DNA of 64,000 bases, taken from Actinophytocola sp963826035 (lineage in GTDB: Bacteria; Actinomycetota; Actinomycetes; Mycobacteriales; Pseudonocardiaceae). Location of the stretch: positions 434,001 through 498,000 of the forward strand of contig CAWGVZ010000004.1 in assembly GCA_963826035.1 (NCBI GenBank), in the 5' to 3' direction. The notes under the pieces were generated by a model. The model saw only the letters and a list, made by a program, of their open reading frames with translations. It had not been told where the DNA came from and searched no databases. How positions within the stretch are numbered: position 1 is the stretch's first letter; each line of letters opens with the position of its first letter. Below, one piece after another: positions 1 through 8,300 of the stretch. The position numbers and the translations under genes are program-made.

Positions 1-18
1 TAGTCGCCCGATCGAGTG

Positions 19-37
19 GGGGTACAACTTGTACCCC
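19..37. promoter_or_regulatory. 19-bp perfect palindrome, likely operator
   Basis: GGGGTACAA, one central C, then TTGTACCCC: two perfect 9-bp arms. It lies about 30 bp upstream of the first plausible start codon of the small-gene cassette at 70-1061. A palindrome of this size with a 1-nt centre suits a dimeric repressor site better than an RNA terminator. A second short palindrome (ATGCTC-G-GAGCAT, 59-71) overlaps the presumed start. The cognate regulator is not visible in the window. Confidence 0.5.
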
Positions 38-69
38 GTCACCATCCGACATCGGCCGATGCTCGGAGC

Positions 70-190
70 ATGGCTGAACTGATCACCGCTGGCGCTCTGG
101 ACTGTGCGGTTCGAGGACGCGATCGACCGGCACGGGCGCAGTCTCTGGGTGCGGGTACTCGACTGCGGCCGCGAGCGTGAGTCGCGATGA
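70..190 (+). pseudogene. small unknown ORF with one frameshift
   Basis: Reading from ATG 70 gives MAELITAGAL. The remainder is sensible only in another frame (WTVRFEDAIDRHGRSLWVRV and so on), which ends at a TGA at 188-190. A single missing base near position 94 would join them into a protein of about 40 residues. The stop overlaps the next start as ATGA (187-190), the signature of translational coupling. No family was recognised. The start is uncertain because the GGAG at 65-68 is too close to be a normal ribosome site. Confidence 0.35.
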
Positions 191-492
191 CCGGGGGTGG
201 GCAGGGGCACGCGGCCGACGCGCTGGCGGACGCACTCGCGGCCGTCATGGTGCCGGTCGCGCAGCGTGCGGAGTGGGTCGCGAGCACCGCGTTGACGCCG
301 GAAGTGGTCGAGTTGGTGGTCGATCTCGGGGAGCTGTCGCGGTACCTGGTGGAGCACGCGCGGCGGGTGATGTCCGGTGAGCCGGCGCATGACTGGGCCG
401 AGGTGGCCGACGCGTTGGCGGCAGCGACGAAGGCGTGCCGGCGGCTGGTCGTGCTCGACCTCGACGACGCGGGCGACGCGGGCAGCCGATGA
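187..492 (+). CDS. hypothetical protein, intact member of small-gene cassette
   Basis: 101-aa, largely helical, Ala/Val/Glu-rich protein with no signal peptide or membrane segment (for example LADALAAVMVPVAQRAEWVA and EVVELVVDLGELSRYLVEHA). It is the only gene of the 70-1061 cassette that reads through without a shift. It overlaps both neighbours by ATGA, which argues for a four-gene translationally coupled unit. The family was not recognised. The helical pattern suits a protein-interaction or regulatory accessory factor, but that is only an impression. Confidence 0.55.
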   Translation: MTGGGQGHAADALADALAAVMVPVAQRAEWVASTALTPEVVELVVDLGELSRYLVEHARRVMSGEPAHDWAEVADALAAATKACRRLVVLDLDDAGDAGSR

Positions 493-658
493 CCACTCGT
501 GTCCGAGGGCTTGGCCGCCACCCGCACAGCCCGCCACCCGATCCTCGCCGACCGGAGCCTGGCGGACGAGATCCGCCGGCAGCGCGCCGAAGCACCGCGC
601 CGCTCCACAGCCCCTCGGCCTGGCCGGGGAGAACATGACCGACACAGGAGACCGATGA
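489..658 (+). pseudogene. small unknown ORF with frameshifts
   Basis: ATG 489 overlaps the previous stop (ATGA). The plausible protein runs through three frames: MTTRV from 489, then SEGLAATRTARHPILADRSL and LADEIRRQRAEAPR in the next frame (a GTG at 499 could also start it), then AAPQPLGLAGENMTDTGDR. The stop at 656-658 again overlaps the next ATG (655) as ATGA. Two one-base shifts, near 492-500 and about 595, are needed to restore about 57 residues. No family was recognised. The conserved coupling at both ends is the main evidence that this was a gene. Confidence 0.4.
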
Positions 659-1061
659 CCGAGAGAACGTTGACCAGGATCGAAATTCAGGAAGGCCTGC
701 AGACAGGCGCCTGCGCCTGGTTCGTCGTACGCGTGGACAGCCAGGGGATCGGGACCACTCCCAGGAGGACCTGCACGTCTGCACCGACCCGGTCGAGGCC
801 GAGCGGCTCGCCGAGATCGAGCGTGACAATCACGGGTTGCCGCCGAGCCGGCAGGTCGGCCCCGGCCAGCCGGCCTTGATCTATCCGGACAGGGCGATCA
901 CGTTGGGCGCGGTCGGGACGCTGTCGGCGTTCTCGAGTGCGGTGGAGCTGTGTGTGGCCGTCGAGTTGCGCCGGCTCGCCGAACAGGCCGCCGAGCCGAC
1001 CCGGGACCTCCTGGCCGCCCGCGCGGCGTGGCTGCGCAGGGCGTGCCCCATGACCGGCTGA
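655..1061 (+). pseudogene. unknown protein, one frameshift near 751
   Basis: The N-terminus (MTERTLTRIEIQEGLQTGAC, then AWFVVRVDSQGIG) and the C-terminal part (DHSQEDLHVCTDPVEAERLA through LAARAAWLRRACPMTG) lie in different frames. Adding one G to the GGG at 751-753 joins them into a protein of about 135 residues. It is the last gene of the cassette, and a 14-bp-stem terminator follows 70 bp later. No known domain was recognised. Read as written, only about 33 N-terminal residues are sensible. Confidence 0.45.
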
Positions 1062-1133
1062 CCCCACCCCTACCTGGTCGTACCGCCGTCAAACTCACCG
1101 CCCGGACTCGCTGAGGCAGTACGACCACACAGG

Positions 1134-1170
1134 CGAACCCCCGCCGGAACGCACAGCCGGCGGGGGTTCG
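1134..1170. terminator. bidirectional intrinsic terminator
   Basis: A perfect 14-bp stem (CGAACCCCCGCCGG / CCGGCGGGGGTTCG) with a 9-nt loop sits between the convergent small-gene cassette (+) and the polymerase gene (-). It has the geometry of a U-poor actinobacterial terminator working in both directions. Confidence 0.75.
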
Positions 1171-1211
1171 TCATGTTCGGCGCAAGTACGGCCGTGCGGG
1201 GGTGTGGGGCC

Positions 1212-2186
1212 TCAGCCCTCTTCGGCGGCGCGCTGGGCCCGCTTGCGGCGCTTGCCCTCGTGCATGGCGACCACCCGGGCCACGGGGATCTCGTGGCCCT
1301 CGGCCACCAGGTCGGCCGGTAATGCCTGTGGGGCGGGCAGTTCCTCGGCCCACGGGTTGCGGTCACCGAGCAGCGCGGCCGCGTTGCGAATGGTGAAGTC
1401 GCGCGGGGTCACCTGTTCGATGTCGGCCCACGGCACGGGAAACGACACGGGCGCACCCGGGCGCACGCGCGGGCTGAAGCAGGCGACCACCGTCGCGCCG
1501 CCGGCCCGCGTCGAGTCGACGAACACCTTGCCGCCGCGGTCGGCCTTGATGTACGCGGTGGTCGCGAGCGCGGGGTCGATCCGCTCGGCGCGCGCGGCGA
1601 TCGCGCGGGTGGCGGCGGCCGCGTCCGCCATGTCGACCGAGGTGTCGATCGGCACGAACACGTGCACTCCCTTGGCACCGCTGGTCTTCACGGCACCCGC
1701 GAGGCCGAGGTCGGCGAGTGCCTGGCGCACGAGCAGCGCCGCGCCGACCGCGAGCGAGAACGCCCCGTCCTCCTCCGGCGGGTCGAGGTCGAGCACCAGG
1801 TGCGTCGCCCGGTCCATGGCCTCGATGCGGGCGAGCGTCGGGTGGTACTCGACGGCGCGCTGGTTGGCGAACCAGACGAGCGTGCGCCGGTCGTCGCAGA
1901 CGGCGTAGTGCACGTCGCGCCGGGACGACTCCGCCCAGACCGCCACCGTCCGCAGCCAGTCGGGCGCGTACTTGGGCACGTTCTTCTGCATGAACGGGTC
2001 CTGCCCGGCCCGCACCCGCAGTACCGACAGCGGCCGGTCGCGCAGTTCGGGCAGCAGTCGCTCGTGGACGACGTCGAGGTAGTCGACCAGGTCGCGCTTG
2101 GTGGCGTCGGCGCCGTCGAACAGCGGCTGGTCGAGGTTGGTGAGCGGCACCTCGGCGAGCGATTCCGTACTCTTCGCGGACCCCAT
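1212..2186 (-). CDS. LigD-type primase-polymerase (PolDom), stand-alone
   Basis: 324 aa from ATG 2186, chosen because GAGGAG lies 4-5 nt upstream; the reading frame extends further but without a ribosome site. It matches the archaeo-eukaryotic primase fold of LigD polymerase domains. The metal motif is HLVLDLDPPE (DxD), followed by the nucleotide-binding SGAKGVHVFVPID and a third acid in FVDSTRAGG. This family fills gaps and adds nucleotides or ribonucleotides during Ku-dependent non-homologous end joining. It is a polymerase-only protein; no ligase, nuclease or Ku gene is adjacent. Actinobacteria often carry several split LigD parts, so partners are probably elsewhere. Transcribed divergently from the membrane protein at 2287. 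Confidence 0.9.
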   Translation of the reverse strand: MGSAKSTESLAEVPLTNLDQPLFDGADATKRDLVDYLDVVHERLLPELRDRPLSVLRVRAGQDPFMQKNVPKYAPDWLRTVAVWAESSRRDVHYAVCDDRRTLVWFANQRAVEYHPTLARIEAMDRATHLVLDLDPPEEDGAFSLAVGAALLVRQALADLGLAGAVKTSGAKGVHVFVPIDTSVDMADAAAATRAIAARAERIDPALATTAYIKADRGGKVFVDSTRAGGATVVACFSPRVRPGAPVSFPVPWADIEQVTPRDFTIRNAAALLGDRNPWAEELPAPQALPADLVAEGHEIPVARVVAMHEGKRRKRAQRAAEEG

Positions 2187-2286
2187 ACCGCTCCTCACTA
2201 CTCCCGGTGCGTTGGTGCGACTGTAGTCCAGGACCGTCTTTTCGGACCTCGCTTGCGGTGGGGCGCCAGGCGGGTACGGTGCCCGC

Positions 2287-3084
2287 ATGTCTCGCCCGTA
2301 CCCGCCCGACCCGGGCCAGCAGCCCGGCTGGCAGCAGCAGCCGTACCAGCCGCAGGGTCAGCAGTACCCACCGCAGCGCTCGCCGCAGTACGGCCAGCAG
2401 GGCCAGCAGTACCAGCGGCCGGCTCCCGAGCCGCCGCACGAGGACGAGGGTGGCGGCGGTGGTGGCATCGCCAGATTCGGCCTCGGTCTGGTGCTCAGCG
2501 TCATCGGCCTGGTGGTTCAGGTGGTCAGCCTGTTCCTGCTGCCGTGGCTCACCGCGTCGGCCGGCAACGACGCGTCCATCTCGCTGCCGGACATCTGGGA
2601 CGTGGCGCGCGAGTTCGGCGCCGAGGGGTTCAGCGGCAACTACCTGTTCCTGTTCAGCTACCCGCTGGCCGCCATCGGGTTCCTGCTCTCGCTGGTCGCC
2701 GTGCTCGAGTCGGTGGCCATGAAGGTCGTCTGGGCGTTGCTGACGCTCATCGGCCTCGGCGTGCTGGTGCTGCGGTTCGGCCTGTGGCCGGCGGCGGAGG
2801 TGCTGATCAGCGACGAGCCGCTGAACCTGTCGAACAAGGAGATCACCATCTCGATCGTCGCCCTGGTGGCGCTGGTCGCGGTGATCTTCATGCTGAAGAC
2901 GGCCATGTCGATGTTCCGGCGGATCGCCGGGCTGATCCTGCTCGTGCTGGCCGGCGTGCACATCTGGGCGCTCAACGACTTCACCAACAACCTCAGCGAC
3001 CTCAGCCCCGGTGCCTGGGGCCCGGCGGGCGGGTACGTGCTGGCCGCGGCGGCGGCGTTCGTCGGACCTCGCCGGCTGGCCTGA
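2287..3084 (+). CDS. membrane protein with Pro/Gln-rich cytoplasmic N-terminus
   Basis: 265 aa. Residues 1-50 are low-complexity Pro/Gln/Tyr (SRPYPPDPGQQPGWQQQPYQ), followed by an acidic-Gly linker and about five hydrophobic segments: FGLGLVLSVIGLVVQVVSLF, a YPLAAIGFLLSLVAVL region, VVWALLTLIGLGVLVLRFGL, ITISIVALVALVAVIFMLK and IAGLILLVLAGVHIW. Actinobacterial membrane proteins with such tails are common and mostly of unknown role. The stop overlaps the SDR start (TGATG), so the two are likely co-translated. Function unknown. Confidence 0.8.
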   Translation: MSRPYPPDPGQQPGWQQQPYQPQGQQYPPQRSPQYGQQGQQYQRPAPEPPHEDEGGGGGGIARFGLGLVLSVIGLVVQVVSLFLLPWLTASAGNDASISLPDIWDVAREFGAEGFSGNYLFLFSYPLAAIGFLLSLVAVLESVAMKVVWALLTLIGLGVLVLRFGLWPAAEVLISDEPLNLSNKEITISIVALVALVAVIFMLKTAMSMFRRIAGLILLVLAGVHIWALNDFTNNLSDLSPGAWGPAGGYVLAAAAAFVGPRRLA

Positions 3085-3821
3085 TGGCCCGGACGGCGGT
3101 CGTCACGGGTGGTGGTTCCGGTCTCGGCCGGGCCATCGCCGTGACGATGGCCCGCGCCGGCTACCACGTGGTGGTCGCGGGCCGCACGGCCAGCACGCTC
3201 GACGAGACGGTGTCGCTGGCGGGCTCGGCATCGGCCGTGGTGACGGACGTGGCGGATCCTTCGTCGGTGGACGCGCTGTTCGCGCACGTGGCCGACCGTC
3301 ACGGCCGCCTGGACGTGCTGGTGAACAACGCCGGCGTGTTCGGTCCGAGCAAGCCGGTGGCGGAGGTGACGGCGGCCGAGTGGCAGACGGTCGTCGACAT
3401 CAACCTGACCGGCGCGTTCCGGTGTGCGCAGGCGGCGTTCCGGCTGATGAGCACGCAGCGGCCACGCGGCGGGCGGATCATCAACAACGGCTCGGTGTCC
3501 GCGCACGCGCCGCGCCCGAACGCGATCGCCTACACGGCGACCAAGCACGCGATGACCGGCCTGACGAAGGCGCTGTCGCTGGAGGGCCGCGAGCACGACA
3601 TAGCGTGCGGCCAGATCGACATCGGCAACGCGGCCACCGACCTGACGGCGGGCTTCGCGGCGGGCGTCCGCCAGGCCGACGGCACCACCCGCGCCGAGCC
3701 GACCATGGACGCCCAGCACGCGGCCGAGCTGGTGCTGCACATGGCCGAACTACCACTGACGGCGAACGTCCAGTTCATGACGGTGACGGCAACCGCCATG
3801 CCGTACATCGGCCGAGGCTAG
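3084..3821 (+). CDS. short-chain dehydrogenase/reductase (SDR)
   Basis: 245-aa classical SDR. The NAD(P)-binding TGGGSGLG is at residues 7-14, the NNAG motif near 85, a serine in NNGSVSAHA, and the catalytic YTATK (Tyr and Lys). It oxidises or reduces an alcohol/ketone with NAD(P)(H); the substrate cannot be told. ATG 3084 overlaps the upstream stop by one base, indicating coupling to the membrane protein. The stop shares the CTAG at 3818-3821 with the convergent gene on the other strand. Confidence 0.9.
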   Translation: MARTAVVTGGGSGLGRAIAVTMARAGYHVVVAGRTASTLDETVSLAGSASAVVTDVADPSSVDALFAHVADRHGRLDVLVNNAGVFGPSKPVAEVTAAEWQTVVDINLTGAFRCAQAAFRLMSTQRPRGGRIINNGSVSAHAPRPNAIAYTATKHAMTGLTKALSLEGREHDIACGQIDIGNAATDLTAGFAAGVRQADGTTRAEPTMDAQHAAELVLHMAELPLTANVQFMTVTATAMPYIGRG

Positions 3822-4418
3822 ATCCCGTCCACGCAGATCGTGCGTGGTGGGTCCGAGTAGACCAGCGCCTCGCCGACGAGTGTCGTCTTCTGCTGCGGCG
3901 GACAGGCGGTCGCGTCGGCCGCGTCCGGCAACACGGCCGTGACCCGGAAGTCCGCCGCGGCGCAGTCCGCGAGCGTGGGCCCGTTGCCCACGCTGGCCCT
4001 GAAGCACTCGCCCGCCGCGGCGTTGAGCATCAGGCAGAGCTTCCACCCGCCGAACCCGATCAGGCTGTACTCGACGAAGGTCCGTCCGGACAGTCCTCGG
4101 TCGCCTTCAGGTCGTCGTGGCGATCGTGTACCTCGCCTCGGCCGTGCCGCACTCGACCACGTCGAGCTCGGCGTCGACGCCGCCCTTGATGATCGCCACG
4201 CAGTCACCGACGGCCGCCCGGTTAATTTCGGGCACCATCGCGCTCACACTCGGTGGCACGCCGGTGTCGGGGGCACGCCGCTCGTCGCCGGCCGAGTCGC
4301 TGGACCCGATCGAGCCGACGTCCAACAACCACAGCGCCGCACCGACGACGGCGACCAGCGCCACCACGACGAGCACGATCCGCCCGCCGGACGGCGGCGA
4401 CTCGGGCAACTCGTTCAC
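3818..4418 (-). pseudogene. membrane-anchored Cys-rich (LppU-like) protein, frameshifted
   Basis: From ATG 4418 the protein starts MNELPESPPSGG, has one membrane anchor (RIVLVVVALVAVVGAALWLL), then an extracellular part (VPEINRAAVGDCVAIIKGG, ELDVVECGTAEARYTIATT) and stops at 4107. The downstream frame carries the rest (TFVEYSLIGFGGWKLCLMLN, ACPPQQKTTLVGEALVYSD, ending RTICVDGI). A short third-frame piece (DLKATEDCPDG) fits between them, so two one-base losses near 4085-4115 would restore about 195 residues. The conserved-Cys spacing resembles LppU/SCO3897-like proteins. Either a recent pseudogene or sequence error. Confidence 0.55.
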
Positions 4419-4733
4419 AGGGCACCACCGGCGGTCTCGGCTTCAGTTGGCGTGACCTTAACCGAGTCCCGCGCCGCGCCGACCCGCAGTTTTCACGAAG
4501 ATCACCCGGGTGTGCGCCCCCCCCCCCGATTTCCAGCCTACCGACGATCACCGACAATCCTGGCCTCCACAACCGTTCCTGTGGACAGCACCCGGCGCCT
4601 GTGGACAACCCAACTCCACCAGCACCGTCAACGTTGGGAATCAACGTGAGTTGGCAAACAGGACATTAGTTAGCCAACACTTAGCGGGCTGTCGTGTCAT
4701 GAGTGCGACCGGATCCGCTCACAAAGGAGAATT
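4419..4733. other. intergenic region with 11-C run
   Basis: No gene is apparent on either strand. It contains a homopolymer of eleven C at 4517-4527, unusual even at this GC content. The right half is AT-richer than the surroundings and holds a spaced inverted repeat GTTGGC...GCCAAC around 4652-4676. The right edge carries the ribosome site AAAGGAG (about 4722-4728) of the secreted-protein gene. A promoter for that gene is expected here, but no convincing -35/-10 pair stands out. Confidence 0.5.
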
Positions 4734-5171
4734 ATGTTCACGAGAATCGTTCGCGGCGCCACGCTGATGATGGCTGGCTTGACGCTGGTCGCCGGCCTGC
4801 TCGTTACCGCTGGACCTGCTGCGGCTCAGCCAGAAGGGCTGGTTGCCCTCACGGCGGCGGGCCAAGCCGATATTGGACCAGCCGCCTGCAATGCAGACGC
4901 TCGCACGCCCTATCAGAGCGGCGGCTCGGTGAACAGCTGGGCATGGTCGTCGGGATGTCTGAGCAGCTGGGACTTCTACTTCGAGCTGCAGCGCCACCGA
5001 GCATGGGGATGGGAGAAAATCGATTCTGCCCATTGGAGAGGCGACGGATCGGGCGCGTTGTATTGGTGGTGCCATGGTCACACGTACACCTATCGGGTAT
5101 TCGGTCGTTACACCAATCCGAACGGAGTAGTCGAGATCGACATTAGTCCGACGCACCGTTTCGTCTGCTGA
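4734..5171 (+). CDS. small secreted protein of unknown function
   Basis: 145 aa with a clear signal peptide (MFTRIVRGATLMMAGLTLVA ... GPAAA-Q, cleavage near residue 32). The mature domain of about 113 residues is rich in Trp/Tyr/His and has four Cys (in AACN, SGCLS, WWCHG and the final residue), suggesting two disulfides. AAAGGAG precedes the ATG by 5-6 nt. Base composition is noticeably lower in GC than the neighbours, which may indicate transfer. A terminator hairpin follows at 5201. No family was recognised; it could be an exported toxin-like, inhibitor or cell-wall-associated protein. Confidence 0.75.
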   Translation: MFTRIVRGATLMMAGLTLVAGLLVTAGPAAAQPEGLVALTAAGQADIGPAACNADARTPYQSGGSVNSWAWSSGCLSSWDFYFELQRHRAWGWEKIDSAHWRGDGSGALYWWCHGHTYTYRVFGRYTNPNGVVEIDISPTHRFVC

Positions 5172-5200
5172 GACCCGTGCAGGAAAGGATCAGCCTCGGT

Positions 5201-5228
5201 GGCCTGCCAGAAATGACACCGGCAGGCC
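5201..5228 (+). terminator. stem-loop terminator
   Basis: GGCCTGCC / GGCAGGCC, 8-bp perfect arms with a 12-nt loop, 29 bp after the secreted-protein stop and before the convergent GH95 gene ends at 5315. Confidence 0.6.
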
Positions 5229-5314
5229 CCGGGGTGGTACAGCGTCCGTGGGCGTAGCGGTCATCGGCTGGGTCCTGTCCGCGGGTGCTGGGCAGAAGAT
5301 CGGGGCCCCGCGCA

Positions 5315-8300
5315 TCAGCCGAACGCTCGCGTGCGCCAGCCGCGGACCTCCTCGGCCGTCAGTGCGTCCGCGAAGATCGCCGCCCGATCCACCCCACCCG
5401 TCAGCCGCTGCCCACCACCCTGGTCGGCGCCGAAGCGCAGCTCCCGCGTCGCGCAGCCGTTGATGCCCGCGTCCGGCACCTGTGCGCCACCGATCCGGTC
5501 GCCGTCCGCGTACACGGTGATCTCACCCGAGTCGGCCATGGTCACCACCAGATCCACGTACCGCCCGGTCGGCACGGTCGCGTTCGTGGTCACGTTCTGG
5601 TTCGACCCGATGAACCGCACCTGGTTCGACGGCGTCAGGTCGATGAGGATCCCGTCGGTACCGGGATCACCGCTCGGTTGGAAGTCGAACAGCCTGCGGT
5701 AGCTGCCCGAACCACTCACCTTCACCTCCGCCGCGAACGTCGCCTCCCGCAGGAAACCCAGCTGGGTCGCCGCCGTACGCAGGAAGTTCTGCCCATTCAG
5801 CACCAGCCCGGTCCCGCTGGGCGCGGCGGTCTCGTACCCGCCACCACTCTGCACGGTCGCGTCCCGGTTGAACGCCGACACGTCGTTCACCGTCGCACCC
5901 GAGGTGGGATCCCACGCCACCAGCGGCGCGGCCGGTGGCGGGATGGCGCACGGCGGCAGCGGATCGATCCGGATGGCCGCCACACCCGTTGCCCGCCAAC
6001 CACTCCCGGCGAGCACCGCCTCGATCGTCTGCTGGCTGGCCGACCCGCCGGCCGGTGTCACGGTGAACGTGTACGTCCTCGACCGTCCACTCGGGAGCGT
6101 CGCGAACGCGTGGTTCGCCGGCGACACGGTCCACCCGGCCGGCACCGCCATGGTCAGCTGCCCGGCCGGCACCTCGACACCGCGCGACGTCACCGTCACC
6201 CGCGCCGGGAACGCGGTCCCCGCGACCGCCCGGTCCGGCGCGTCCACCGACACCGACACGGCCGACGTCGCCACATACGTCCGGCCGGCCGTCGCGGCGA
6301 ACGTGATCTCCCGGCCGTCGCGCTGGTAGCTCACCTGCTGGTTCGTCTGCTGGTCGACCACCCGGAACCGGCCGCCGAACAGCTCGCTCGACACGGTCAG
6401 CGGCCCGGTGTTCCCGGCCTTCAGCGCGATCCGCGTCGGCACGCCGCCGACCCAGTCGGTGTCGACCGTGACGTTCCCGCGTGCCTTCAGCCCCTTCACC
6501 GCGCCGGTGTCCCAGAAGTCGGGCAGCGCCGGCAACACGTCGACCACCCCGCGGTGGCTCTGCACGAGCATCTCCGCGACCCCCGCCGTGGCACCGAAGT
6601 TGCCGTCGATCTGGAAGGGCGGGTGGGTGTCCCACAGATTGTCCAGCGTGCTGGTCTTCAACAGCTCGGACAGCATGAGGTGCGAGTGGTTGCCGTCGAG
6701 CAGCCGCGCCCAGAAGTTGATCTTCCACGCCTTGCTCCACCCGGTGCCGCCGTCACCGCGCGCCTCGAGCGAGGTCCGCGCGGCCTCGACGAGCGCCGGG
6801 TCCTCCTGCGGGATGATCTGCCGCCCGGGATGCAGCGCGAACAGGTGCGACACGTGCCGGTGGTCGTTGTTCTGGTCGTCCCAGTCGGATTTCCACTCCT
6901 GGAGCTGACCCCACCCGCCGACACGCAGCCCCGGGTCGAGCCGGCCGAGGAACCCGCGCACCTCCGTCGCGAACGCCGTGTCGCCGACCGTGGTCGCCGC
7001 CTCGGCGGCGTTGGTGAACAGGTCCCACACGATCTGCTGTGACATCGACGCGCCCGCCGAGAACGGCCCCTGCTCCGGGGAGAAGCTCGGGCTGACCACC
7101 AACTTGCCGTCGCGCGGGTCGGCCACCAGCTCGTCGAACCAGAACTGCGACAACGACTTGAGCATCGGGTAGGCGCGCTGCCGCAGGAAGTCGTCGTCGC
7201 GGGTGAACAGGTAGTGCTCGTAGTAGTGCTGCGCGAGCCAGGCACCCGCTTCGGGGAACCAGAACGCGGTCGGCCAGTCGTGGACGCCCGTGAAGCCGTA
7301 CGGGGTGGTCTCGTTGTTGACCACCCAGCCGCGGTTGCCGTACATGTCGCGCGCCGTCACCTGCCCCGGCGCCACCAGCGAGTCCACGAAGTCGAACAGG
7401 GGCGCCGTGGTCTCCGTGAGGTTCGTGGTCTCGGCCGGCCAGTAGTTCATCTGCAGGTTGATGTTCACGTGGTAGTCCGCACTCCACGGCGGGGTGGTCG
7501 AGTTGTTCCACACACCCTGCAGGTTCGCGGGCAGCGAGCCGGCCCGCGACGAGGAGATCAACAGGTAGCGGCCGTACTGGAAGTACAGCACCTCCAGCGC
7601 TTTTCTGGTGGCCGGCGACGTGGTCGAGTCGCGGTAGGCACGCAGCAGGTCGTCGGTCGGGATGTTCGGCATCGCCTGGCCGACGGCCAGCGTGACCCGG
7701 TCGAACAGCCCGCGGTAGTCGGCCACGTGCGCGGAACGCAGGCTGGTGAACGTCTTCGCGGCCGCCGCGTCGACCCGGCTGGTGACCGCCGGGTGCGGGT
7801 CGGCCGCGCGGTAGGTCGGGTACGCGTCGGAATAGTTGGTGCCGGCGGCCAGGATCAGCGTGACCGCGTCGGCGCCCGACACGGTAACCGTGCCGTTCCC
7901 GTTGTCCGTGCGCGAGCCGCCCTCGTTGAGCACCTGCAACTGCGACTCGAACCGCAGGTTGTTGTCGTGCAGGTTGCCGGCCATCGTGATGCGGCCGTTC
8001 CGCGCGGTGAACGTGCGTGACCGGTTGCCCGGCGCGGTGATCGACGCGGTGAAGCCGATCCGGCCGGCCTGGTTCGCGCTCAGCCGCGCGACGATCACGT
8101 CGTCGGCCGCCGAGGCGAAGTACTCGCGGGCGAAGTTCGCGCCGTTCGAGGTGTAGGAGACACCCGAGACGGCCTCGGCGATGTCGAGGCTACGACGGTA
8201 GTTCGTGACGTTCGGCGGGGACTGCGGCTGGGACAGCAGGATGTCGCCGAAGGTCTGGTACGCACCGAAACCGGTCTTACCCTGACCGAGAATGCCCGCC

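Noticed and set aside
39..608. Long minus-strand open frame rich in Arg/Ser/Ala
   Set aside because: Composition is that of a high-GC shadow frame; the plus strand has the coupled small genes with ATGA junctions.
1662..3821. 719-aa plus-strand frame running from the polymerase gene into the SDR
   Set aside because: The upstream 470 residues are a shadow of the opposite-strand polymerase and of the membrane-protein gene in another frame; only the part from ATG 3084 is real.
4517..4527. Phase-variation switch at the C11 tract
   Set aside because: The tract is outside any convincing gene and about 100 bp from the nearest start; sequence error is as likely.
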